DNA from: Glaciecola sp. UBA2563
Lineage (GTDB): Bacteria; Pseudomonadota; Gammaproteobacteria; Enterobacterales; Alteromonadaceae
Direction of reading: 5' to 3'
Length of the DNA stretch: 12,778 bases
NCBI GenBank assembly: GCA_002340325.1
Contig: DDLV01000133.1
Span: 1 to 12,778 of the forward strand
Every line of letters starts with the position of its first letter. Position 1 is the stretch's first letter. This document shows, in pieces, positions 6,455 through 12,778 of the stretch. Below the pieces are notes generated by a model. It made no database searches. It saw only the letters and a program-made list of their open reading frames with translations, and was not told the origin of the DNA. The translations under genes and the position numbers were made by a program.

Positions 6455-8626
6455 TCAGGCGTTGACTTTTGCCTTCATTTCTTTTCGTCGAGCATGCAGA
6501 AGTGGTTCAGTGTAACCATTTGGCTGTTCTTTACCAAGAATGATTAAATCACGTGCTGCGTGATAACCTATTGATGATTCGATATCAGGTGTCATTGAAA
6601 TGTATTCTGGGTCACCACTGTTTTGCTCATCGACTAGACTTGCCATTCTAGCTAAACTTTCATCCACCTGGGATTCAGTAACCAAACCATGATGGAGCCA
6701 ATTTGCAATGTGTTGACTGGAGATACGAAGCGTTGCTCTATCTTCCATTAATCCAACATTATTGATATCAGGTACTTTTGAACATCCTATTCCCTGATGG
6801 ACCCATCTCACTACATAACCAAGAATACCTTGCACATTATTGTCCAACTCTCTTTGGATAAGCTCGTCGGTAAGCGTCGTCTCATCAATGAGTAAAGGAA
6901 TATCCAAGATATCATCAACAAGGTCGTCCGATTCACTCGATAGCGACTTCTGGACGTCGAATACGTCGATATCATGATAGTGCAATGCATGCAATGTTGC
7001 TGCCGTAGGGGAGGGGACCCATGCTGTATTCGCGCCAGATTTTGGGTGTCCAACCTTTGCTTCTAACATGTTTGCCATTTGATCTGGTATTGGCCACATA
7101 CCTTTTCCAATTTGCGCTTTGCCCGACAAACCACACTCAAGGCCAATGCCAACGTTTGCTTTTTCGTAAGCATCTATCCATTTGCGTTGTTTTAATTCGG
7201 CTTTCATTGCGAAAGGACCTTTCAACATAGACGTATGGATTTCATCCCCTGTTCTGTCCAAAAATCCTGTGTTTATGAAGACTACTCGCTCTTTAGCTGC
7301 TGCTATACACGCCGCAAGATTGATACTTGTGCGTCGCTCTTCATCCATGATGCCGACTTTAAGCGTGTTTTTATCCAACCCTAATAATGTCTCGACGCGA
7401 GAGAATATTTTGTCAGTAAATGCAACTTCTTCAGGGCCATGCATTTTAGGTTTAACGATGTATATACTGCCAAATTTTGAATTCTTGAATTTTCCATTTC
7501 CAAGCAGGTCATGTTTACCAATCAGACTCGTAAACACAGCATCCATAAGCCCTTCAAAGATAGGCTCTTCATCAAGCAAAATTGCATCATTTTGCATTAA
7601 GTGACCAACGTTACGGACAAACATGAGGCTTCGGCCAGATAAGCTCACTTCATTGCCATCAGGGCCAGCGTAAGTACGATCATTTTCCATACTTCTGGTA
7701 AAGGCGGTTCCACCTTTGTGCATAGTTAGCGTCAAATCACCTAGCATCAAACCAAGCCAGTTCTTATACACTAGGGTTTTATCTTCAGCGTCTACAGCGG
7801 CGACAGAATCCTCACAATCCATAATCGTTGTGAGCGCTGATTCAAGCGCTATGTCTTTGATGCCTGCTAAATCGTTTTGTCCAATGGGGTCTTGCTTGTC
7901 AAACTGAATATCTAAATGCAAACCGTTATGACAAAGGACGATGCTTTCAGGTGCGTCGGGTTGACCATTAAAACCGACGAACTGCTCGTTGTCAGCCAGC
8001 GTAGTCGTTTCTCCACTTTGTAAAGAGACAACAACCGCTCCATCAGCAATCGAATATGCAACGCTCTGTGCATGGGAACCCTGCGCTAAAGGCGCCACCT
8101 GATCTAACAGTTGACGAGCACGCTGAACGACTTTTTCACCTCTGATAGGGTTGTATGTCTTGCGCTTGTCCGCGCCATTTTCTTCACTGATCGCGTCAGT
8201 TCCATATAGCGCGTCATATAAGCTTCCCCACCGGGCATTAACGGCATTTAACGCATATCTTGCATTATTAATAGGGACAACGAGCTGTGGGCCTGCCATC
8301 GTTGCGATTTCAGGGTCTACATTCTGTGTTTGTATCTCAGACGTTTCTTGATTGGCCTGTAGATATCCAATCTCTATTAAAAACGCTTTGTATTGTTCAA
8401 AACTCGCATCGGGGTTTGCTTGATTAAATTCGTCTATACGCACCTGCATCTCGTCACGAGTTGAGAGTAATGCTTTGTTAATCGGCGTTAATTCTACAAG
8501 TAGATCTTCAAATCCAGCCCAAAATGACGTGGATTCAACGCCTGAATTAGGCAATGCATTTTGTTCAATAAATTCATGTAGAGAGGCGTCAACTTTTAGA
8601 CGGCCAATGGCGATATAATCAGACAT
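6455..8626 (-). CDS. glcB: Malate synthase G
   Basis: This cytoplasmic enzyme condenses glyoxylate with acetyl-CoA to form malate, completing the glyoxylate shunt or glycolate use. The 723 residues from the ATG at 8626 equal the length of E. coli GlcB, which identifies the large monomeric G form rather than the shorter A form. Visible active-site regions are FVRNVGHLM with the conserved Arg338, IMDEERR (426-432) and FLDRTGDEIHT (455-465) holding the acidic Mg2+ ligands, CSKVPD (615-620) and MEDRATLRISS (627-637) with the predicted catalytic Asp. An upstream in-frame ATG at 8641 has no ribosome binding site, whereas 8626 has GGAG 9 nt before it. A LysR-type gene lies just upstream in the same direction. 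No terminator is evident between its stop and the leu promoter. Confidence 0.96.
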   Translation of the reverse strand: MSDYIAIGRLKVDASLHEFIEQNALPNSGVESTSFWAGFEDLLVELTPINKALLSTRDEMQVRIDEFNQANPDASFEQYKAFLIEIGYLQANQETSEIQTQNVDPEIATMAGPQLVVPINNARYALNAVNARWGSLYDALYGTDAISEENGADKRKTYNPIRGEKVVQRARQLLDQVAPLAQGSHAQSVAYSIADGAVVVSLQSGETTTLADNEQFVGFNGQPDAPESIVLCHNGLHLDIQFDKQDPIGQNDLAGIKDIALESALTTIMDCEDSVAAVDAEDKTLVYKNWLGLMLGDLTLTMHKGGTAFTRSMENDRTYAGPDGNEVSLSGRSLMFVRNVGHLMQNDAILLDEEPIFEGLMDAVFTSLIGKHDLLGNGKFKNSKFGSIYIVKPKMHGPEEVAFTDKIFSRVETLLGLDKNTLKVGIMDEERRTSINLAACIAAAKERVVFINTGFLDRTGDEIHTSMLKGPFAMKAELKQRKWIDAYEKANVGIGLECGLSGKAQIGKGMWPIPDQMANMLEAKVGHPKSGANTAWVPSPTAATLHALHYHDIDVFDVQKSLSSESDDLVDDILDIPLLIDETTLTDELIQRELDNNVQGILGYVVRWVHQGIGCSKVPDINNVGLMEDRATLRISSQHIANWLHHGLVTESQVDESLARMASLVDEQNSGDPEYISMTPDIESSIGYHAARDLIILGKEQPNGYTEPLLHARRKEMKAKVNA

Positions 8627-8679
8627 TTTGCGATACTCCATTTCTGGTAATTTGCCGTAGTTTACGTGGTGATTAGTAC

Positions 8680-8723
8680 AAAGTTTACTTTATGCTTAAT
8701 ATGCCTGCCATAAATACCGTGAA
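8680..8723 (-). promoter_or_regulatory. Candidate glcB promoter and small dyad
   Basis: TTCACG (8723-8718) and TATTAA (8701-8696), spaced by 16 bp, match four of six bases each. Just downstream, at the expected transcription start, is a dyad that reads AAAGT-AA-ACTTT (8691-8680) and could be an operator. Both are modest matches in AT-rich DNA. Confidence 0.3.
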
Positions 8724-8765
8724 TGTTATTTTTATTCTCTGACGTATAATCACTATGTCGCTTGG

Positions 8766-9707
8766 CTATGGTTGGATTTGCTGTGCAACGTCATTGATTT
8801 TGCGTCGAAGCCAAACATGTCCTGCATCGTGATGTAACAATGCGCTCCATGCCATCTTAAGCGCGATTGGTGGAATGTCAAATGGAGGTTCAAAAACACA
8901 AATACCTGGGTCATCTTTAAATATTTTTGCTGCTTTCGTTGGCAATGTGGCAATCAGGTTCTGCCTTTTCGCAATCTGTAATGCAGCGTGATAGTGCCTC
9001 GTAAACACTCTTATATCACGCTGCTTGCCCAATTTGGTAAGCTCCGCATCTACCCATCCTAGTTTCTGTACTTCAGTGGGGTCGATGCCTACGCCTACGC
9101 CAAATCCGGTTTTACTCACCCAAACATGATGACCGCGCAAATAGGCATCTAAATTGAAGTTGTCAACATCGGGGTGGGAGGAGCTAATCACACATGAAAA
9201 TGCATCATACCAAATCACTTTCTGATGAAAGGAAAGAGGAAGTTCGTCAAAGCGATTTATCGCCATGTCAACTTTCCCTTGTTCAACGTCATGAAAGGTT
9301 ACATCGCTCGGTGTAATTAGGTCTAACGTAAGGTTAGGGGCTTCGTCCGCTAATGTGCCAAGAAGCGCAAGTAATAGCGTAGATTCAGCATAATCGCTCG
9401 TCATGATGCGAAATGTGCGGTTGCTTGTAGCTGGGTCGAACTCTGTTTCGGGCTGGATGCTAGATTCGAGTTTACCTAATACATCTCTAATGATGGGTTG
9501 TAACTCAATCGCACGTTTGGTCGGTGTCATACCGTCACTCGTTCGAACCAGCAGCGGATCTTTAAAAAGGTCGCGTAGTCGTTTGAGGCCATTACTCATC
9601 GCTGGTTGAGTTATGCTCAGTTGATTAGCCGCTTTGGTTACACTTCCTTCTCGCAACAACACATCTAAGTAAACAAGCAAATTCAAATCAACCTTTGATA
9701 TATTCAC
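8766..9707 (-). CDS. LysR-type transcriptional regulator
   Basis: This is a DNA-binding regulator of 313 residues, a normal LysR length. The N-terminal winged helix-turn-helix is clear: DLNLLVYLDVLLREGSVTKA leads into AANQLSITQPAMSNGLKRLR (26-45) and then DPLLVRTSDGMTPT. The remaining residues from about 90 form the two-lobed effector-binding domain. The MSNGLKRLR and DPLLVR wording resembles the NodD/LeuO-like branch of the family, but the ligand cannot be told from sequence. The start is GTG, supported by AGGAG 9-10 nt upstream. It lies 139 bp upstream of glcB in the same direction, so it may control glcB, itself, or both; that is inference from position. Confidence 0.93.
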   Translation of the reverse strand: MNISKVDLNLLVYLDVLLREGSVTKAANQLSITQPAMSNGLKRLRDLFKDPLLVRTSDGMTPTKRAIELQPIIRDVLGKLESSIQPETEFDPATSNRTFRIMTSDYAESTLLLALLGTLADEAPNLTLDLITPSDVTFHDVEQGKVDMAINRFDELPLSFHQKVIWYDAFSCVISSSHPDVDNFNLDAYLRGHHVWVSKTGFGVGVGIDPTEVQKLGWVDAELTKLGKQRDIRVFTRHYHAALQIAKRQNLIATLPTKAAKIFKDDPGICVFEPPFDIPPIALKMAWSALLHHDAGHVWLRRKINDVAQQIQP

Positions 9708-9740
9708 GCAGCGAATCTCCTGTATATAAAAATTGCGGAT

Positions 9741-9778
9741 ATTATATTATCGAAATAGATGGATTTAAGATAATCCAT
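9741..9778 (-). promoter_or_regulatory. LysR gene promoter overlapped by a perfect dyad
   Basis: A perfect TATAAT (9746-9741) lies about 35 bp before the GTG start. A weak -35, CTTAAA (9769-9764), sits 17 bp upstream. That -35 falls inside the perfect inverted repeat ATGGATT-N6-AATCCAT (9759-9778). The position suits an autoregulatory LysR operator, but the factor is inferred. Confidence 0.5.
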
Positions 9779-9855
9779 TGGTCTGATGAATATAAGTAAA
9801 TATCCTCTAGCTTTTGCTTTTGTCGATTTTTACTTGTTGCATTTATATATCGCGC

Positions 9856-9879
9856 AAAAAAAACGCCCCGAGGGGCGCT
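9856..9879 (-). terminator. Intrinsic terminator, minus strand
   Basis: On the minus strand CGCCC-CTCG-GGGCG, extendable by G-U and A-U pairs to about 7 bp, is followed by eight T. The nearest upstream minus-strand gene ends 300 bp away at 10181. It either ends a long 3' UTR of the channel/membrane-protein unit or belongs to an unrecognised short transcript. Confidence 0.8.
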
Positions 9880-10180
9880 GAACAAGAGACGGTGCTACTT
9901 TTGTGATATTACGTGACAGGTAATATATGACGTCGATTCTTATGATGAAGGAGTGTATTCAATTTAAAAAGATACTTTCCCTAACATGTTCCTCATTTTA
10001 ACTGTATCGAATCAATAAGATAAATATATATGATTCATTTTTGGCATTCATCATGGAAATATATATTACAGTCGTTGCAGCCAGTCGCAGCGTAAAACGT
10101 GCTTGTCTATTTGAATGTTAAATATCGAAGGTGTGTAGTACTTTTAGCATAAAAGGCAAAAAAACTGTTGTCTTTCTCAT
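9880..10180. other. AT-rich intergenic stretch without a recognisable gene
   Basis: No convincing coding region is seen; the longest open frames are 10-24 codons with poor or no ribosome binding sites. The stretch holds runs of alternating AT (10023-10031 and 10057-10065), a near-repeat CAGTCG...CAGTCG at 10069-10087, and the dyad at 9906-9926 close to the terminator. It may encode a small RNA on the minus strand, but no strong promoter could be picked out. Confidence 0.4.
9906..9926. repeat. Perfect 7-7-7 inverted repeat
   Basis: ATATTAC-N7-GTAATAT is a perfect dyad. It could be a hairpin in RNA or an operator. It lies 27 bp from the terminator hairpin, an arrangement seen at the 3' end of some small RNAs. 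Confidence 0.6.
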
Positions 10181-10891
10181 TCACTGATACAAGAAGTTAT
10201 CGATTGGCTCTCCGGTGCATTTACTTATCTGCTTAAACAAGTAAATCAACGCACCTATTAACAGCACCATGCTTGGTATAACAATCACTGGATAGCTGTA
10301 TGCCGTCATCCGGCCAAGTTCTTCCGTATATGCAGTAGTGCCTGGTTCTGATACCAAAATCCATTTTGCCAATAGGTAATTTAATGTTGAAGAAAGGAAA
10401 AAAGATGACGCGACAATATAGGAACTGACTTGAATCTTCTTATCAAATACAGCCATTTGGTTTTTTTGCGCCAGCGCTTCATTGAGTTTTGGCCAATTTA
10501 TTATCTGGTCGTTTAACACTAGCACTTTCACCAGTGGCTTTTGGGTGAATTGACTTACCAATACAGCTATCCCGATAAGGAGCGGAATACTAGCTTCTTT
10601 TATCGCCATGTATTCTGCTGGCAATTTCAGTAATGCTATGCCACCCGTTAACAGTACACTGATAACCCCTAAAATTGAAAAGAAGTTAACTTTCTGACTT
10701 TTCGTAAAATCATATAATCCGTAGCAAAGTGGAAATGATAAGGCGACGACGACACTCCACATGGGGCCGAGGTATTCTTCTTTGCTCAGGTAACTCATTA
10801 TGACCACGGGAATTGCAATGTTGAAGATGAGATTGCCGAAAAAACTATCCTTTTTCCTTTCCGGTTGTTTAGCAGCATCAGACATTTGCAT
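10181..10891 (-). CDS. Six-TM membrane protein, VC0807-like family
   Basis: This 236-residue protein is almost entirely hydrophobic apart from a lysine-rich N-terminus (residues 8-15). About six membrane segments can be read: 17-35, 43-60, 70-87, 98-115, 155-176 and 199-219, with a polar cytoplasmic-type loop at about 125-153. Overall composition and layout resemble the uncharacterised VC0807-type inner-membrane proteins; this is recognition by pattern and not certain. No catalytic motif is visible, so no function is assigned. The ATG at 10891 is one base from the channel stop, with AAGGA four bases before it; an alternative ATG is at 10885. The tight spacing suggests coupled translation with the potassium channel and perhaps a shared role at the membrane. 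Confidence 0.8.
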   Translation of the reverse strand: MQMSDAAKQPERKKDSFFGNLIFNIAIPVVIMSYLSKEEYLGPMWSVVVALSFPLCYGLYDFTKSQKVNFFSILGVISVLLTGGIALLKLPAEYMAIKEASIPLLIGIAVLVSQFTQKPLVKVLVLNDQIINWPKLNEALAQKNQMAVFDKKIQVSSYIVASSFFLSSTLNYLLAKWILVSEPGTTAYTEELGRMTAYSYPVIVIPSMVLLIGALIYLFKQISKCTGEPIDNFLYQ

Positions 10892-10892
10892 C

Positions 10893-11948
10893 TTATCCTT
10901 TATTCGTGACCGTCAGTGACGTCCAATCAAGGTTGTTGATTCTTTTTTCTGCAATGTAGAAAACCTTGTCGTTACCATCCAAAGTGATATTTAACTCGGG
11001 GTTAACAATAACGTTTTGGACATCATTCGATTTTGAGTAGCCGATGAAGGTTGCGTTGTAATGTTTTTTAAGCGCAAAAAATAACGTTTCAGTATCGATA
11101 CTTACTGATGTTGGAATTGATATCGAAAACTGAGCTTGGCCATACACATCGAGTAAATCGTGATGCAGTCTTGATGAGCCTGGATCAAATGCTGATTTCG
11201 CTAACATTTCTATGGCGACACTCGGTGTACATTCAACTTCAGGGCAGTGTTTCTCTAAAAGAGGCGCTAGCGTTTCATCGTCAAAGTAGGCAACTTTGTG
11301 CGCCGATGGATTTCTTTTTGAGCAATATAACGCCGTTGTCATTGTCAGGTCATCCATAGGATTATCAATCAGGATGACAGACGCTGTCGCAACGCAAGCG
11401 CGATCCATATCATCATCTCGATTAAACGAATTGACGTGAACAAACTCAATTTCACCCGGCATTGGGTTTTCGATGTCTGCTCTGACGCAAAGTACAATCT
11501 CAGGATCGTCCTCTATATCTTGTCGTTCCTTAAGAATGAGTTTGAGCAATTGCAATGTACGTTTTTCATTCCAACCCAATACTAAAATGTGTCCAGAGAC
11601 ATCTAAATCATGCATACCTTTATTTCCTTTTTGCCACTGGTGCGCTACCCAGCCAGCGATTCTACCTACGACCAACGCAAAAATACTAAGGCCAAACGGA
11701 ATCACATAAAGTGCCACAACAAATTTACCAACGGCGGTCGTCGGAGACATATCTCCGTAACCCACAGTGCTTCCCGTTACAAGAAGCCAATAGATAAAGT
11801 CGTTAAAACCGAGCAGGTCTGTTTCGCCTGCGATGTGTAACAGAATCCAGGACGACAGTGCATAAAATAATAAAATAGCCGCAATTGTGTACCACCTTAT
11901 TGTGGTGAAGTACTTCATCATTGCTTTTTTTACTTTTAGCCAAGTCAT
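10893..11948 (-). CDS. Two-TM potassium channel with C-terminal RCK-like domain
   Basis: This is a predicted inner-membrane K+ channel subunit of 351 residues. TM1 is about 18-40, the pore helix about 48-58, and the selectivity filter TVGYGD is at 61-66 in the classic K+ channel form. TM2 is about 72-98. The cytoplasmic part from about 118 resembles a TrkA-N/RCK domain, with a possible second lobe at about 270-335. The first nucleotide-binding loop reads HILVLGWNEKR (120-130) instead of GxGxxG, similar to the LGW(N/S) variants in GsuK- and CASTOR/POLLUX-like channels, so a ligand other than typical NAD is possible. The ATG at 11948 has no clear ribosome binding site; ATGs at 11921 and 11918 are alternatives and fall just before TM1. 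It heads a two-gene unit with the membrane protein. Confidence 0.92.
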   Translation of the reverse strand: MTWLKVKKAMMKYFTTIRWYTIAAILLFYALSSWILLHIAGETDLLGFNDFIYWLLVTGSTVGYGDMSPTTAVGKFVVALYVIPFGLSIFALVVGRIAGWVAHQWQKGNKGMHDLDVSGHILVLGWNEKRTLQLLKLILKERQDIEDDPEIVLCVRADIENPMPGEIEFVHVNSFNRDDDMDRACVATASVILIDNPMDDLTMTTALYCSKRNPSAHKVAYFDDETLAPLLEKHCPEVECTPSVAIEMLAKSAFDPGSSRLHHDLLDVYGQAQFSISIPTSVSIDTETLFFALKKHYNATFIGYSKSNDVQNVIVNPELNITLDGNDKVFYIAEKRINNLDWTSLTVTNKG

Positions 11949-12012
11949 TTTTTATTTGTGGTTGTCTTTTGAGTAGTTGTTTATGCTAAATCAAATCTAG
12001 CAGATTTTTGAT

Positions 12013-12040
12013 AGTCTATACCCTATTGAGGCATTGTCAT
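12013..12040 (-). promoter_or_regulatory. Candidate promoter of the channel operon
   Basis: ATGACA (12040-12035) and TAGACT (12018-12013) are spaced by 16 bp, matching five and four of six consensus bases. It would give a 5' UTR of about 60 nt containing a weak hairpin AAATCT-AGC-AGATTT (11993-12007). It lies just past the upstream terminator, as expected for an independent unit. Confidence 0.35.
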
Positions 12041-12053
12041 GGGCTTTTATTAT

Positions 12054-12089
12054 AAAAAAACCCAGCAATGAAGCTTTTCATTGCCGGGT
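12054..12089 (-). terminator. Strong minus-strand terminator between queA and the channel gene
   Basis: On the minus strand ACCCGGCAATGAA and TTCATTGCTGGGT form a 13-bp stem with one G-U pair and a 4-nt loop, followed by seven T. On the plus strand the same position is an A-C mismatch and there is no T-tract, so it acts on the minus strand. No minus-strand gene is recognised in the roughly 140 bp before it, up to the queA start. Confidence 0.82.
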
Positions 12090-12231
12090 CAATACAAACA
12101 TTTTGGGAGATGTCATAAAAATCTTGAGCGGTAAGAGTAAGCCTAAATTTCGTGTAGTGCACGAGTTTATAGGTATATAAATTCATAATAGGTATTAAAA
12201 AATATAACAAAGAAAGAGAATTCGACAATAA

Positions 12232-12778
12232 ATGAATATAAAAGATTTCGATTTTGAGCTACCCGAGCAACTGATAGCCAAGTACCCAACAATAAATAGA
12301 GTAGATAGCAGACTGCTTCGATTGAATGGAAAAAGTGGGAATGTATCAGACCATCAATTTAAAGAGTTCATTGATTTCGTTGATAAAGGTGACCTACTTA
12401 TCTTCAATAACACGAGAGTTATCCCCGCTCGGCTTTTCGGAAAAAAAATCACTGGTGGCAAAGTCGAAATTTTGCTTGAAAGAGTGCTTGATGACAATAC
12501 AGCATTGGCCCATATTAAATCGAGCAAATCACCCAAGAATGGCACTGAGATTCAACTTGAAGACGGACTAGTCGTCAACGTCATTGGCCGCAAAGAAAAT
12601 TTCTATCACATCAGGTTTGACGCACAAGGAGAGGTGTTTGAACTGCTGGAAAAGCACGGACACATGCCATTACCTCCTTATATCGACCGCGCTGATGAAG
12701 AAAGCGATAAAGAGCGATACCAAACTGTATACAACAAAAAGCCGGGTGCTGTGGCGGCTCCAACGGCCGGTCTTCATT
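12232..12778 (+). CDS. queA: S-adenosylmethionine:tRNA ribosyltransferase-isomerase (partial, 5' end)
   Basis: QueA transfers and isomerises the ribosyl part of S-adenosylmethionine onto 7-aminomethyl-7-deazaguanine in tRNA, making epoxyqueuosine at the wobble position. The first 182 codons are present, open to the window end. The reading begins MNIKDFDFELPEQLIAKYP. Further family landmarks are GDLLIFNNTRVIPARLFG (53-70), GHMPLPPYIDR and KPGAVAAPTAGLHF at the edge, all close to E. coli QueA. Only a weak AGAGA precedes the ATG. It is on the opposite strand to the rest of the window, and no confident promoter was found in the AT-rich DNA before it. Confidence 0.97.
   Translation, partial: MNIKDFDFELPEQLIAKYPTINRVDSRLLRLNGKSGNVSDHQFKEFIDFVDKGDLLIFNNTRVIPARLFGKKITGGKVEILLERVLDDNTALAHIKSSKSPKNGTEIQLEDGLVVNVIGRKENFYHIRFDAQGEVFELLEKHGHMPLPPYIDRADEESDKERYQTVYNKKPGAVAAPTAGLH

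Noticed and set aside
8627..8641. Longer glcB frame starting at ATG 8641
   Set aside because: It has no ribosome binding site; ATG 8626 has GGAG and gives the exact family length of 723.
9927..10001. 24-codon plus-strand frame (MTSILMMKECIQF...) behind a CAGG
   Set aside because: Very short, only a partial ribosome binding site, no promoter and no recognised family; compatible with chance.
10023..10065. Paired AT-alternating tracts as an inverted repeat
   Set aside because: Self-complementary AT runs in AT-rich DNA pair trivially; no flanking features suggest a mobile element end.
10117..10179. 20-codon minus-strand frame (MRKTTVFLPFMLK...) just after the membrane protein stop
   Set aside because: No ribosome binding site and no recognisable similarity; probably chance in AT-rich DNA.
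12037..12228. 63-codon minus-strand frame opposite the queA upstream region
   Set aside because: It runs straight through the terminator hairpin and T-tract, and its sequence shows no family features.

Overview
The window looks like ordinary chromosome from a marine gammaproteobacterium, most likely of the order Alteromonadales. This is inferred from the moderate GC content and from the protein types: LeuABCD and GlcB close to the enterobacterial forms, a DUF3391/HD-GYP protein, and a VC0807-type membrane protein. No mobile element, phage gene, CRISPR array, tRNA or rRNA was seen. Everything between 137 and 11948 that is clearly coding lies on the minus strand; queA at the right edge is on the plus strand.

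Layout from right to left, following minus-strand transcription. At 12232 the 5' part of queA (tRNA queuosine synthesis) begins and runs off the right edge. Next comes a short intergenic region with a strong minus-strand terminator that has no evident gene in front of it. It is followed by a two-gene unit: a two-TM potassium channel with a cytoplasmic RCK-like part, and a six-TM membrane protein whose start is 1 nt from the channel's stop. After a gene-poor stretch of about 470 bp, which holds a second terminator and two perfect dyads, comes a LysR-type regulator with a GTG start, then malate synthase G (glcB).

Downstream of glcB is a complete leucine operon, leuA-leuB-leuC-leuD. A 5' leader with all parts of a classical ribosome-mediated attenuator precedes it: a promoter, an 18-codon leader peptide with four Leu codons in five positions, mutually exclusive hairpins, and a perfect 11-bp terminator stem with a T-tract. 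The four leu genes are tightly packed and use ATG, TTG, ATG and GTG starts respectively. They convert 2-oxoisovalerate and acetyl-CoA to 2-oxoisocaproate, the precursor of leucine. Last comes an HD-GYP protein whose metal-binding histidines are partly replaced, so it may be a catalytically dead member of the c-di-GMP phosphodiesterase family.

The best-supported non-obvious feature is the leu attenuator. The two terminators without an upstream gene (possible small RNAs) and the degenerate HD-GYP domain also deserve a second look. I found no convincing novel multi-gene system.
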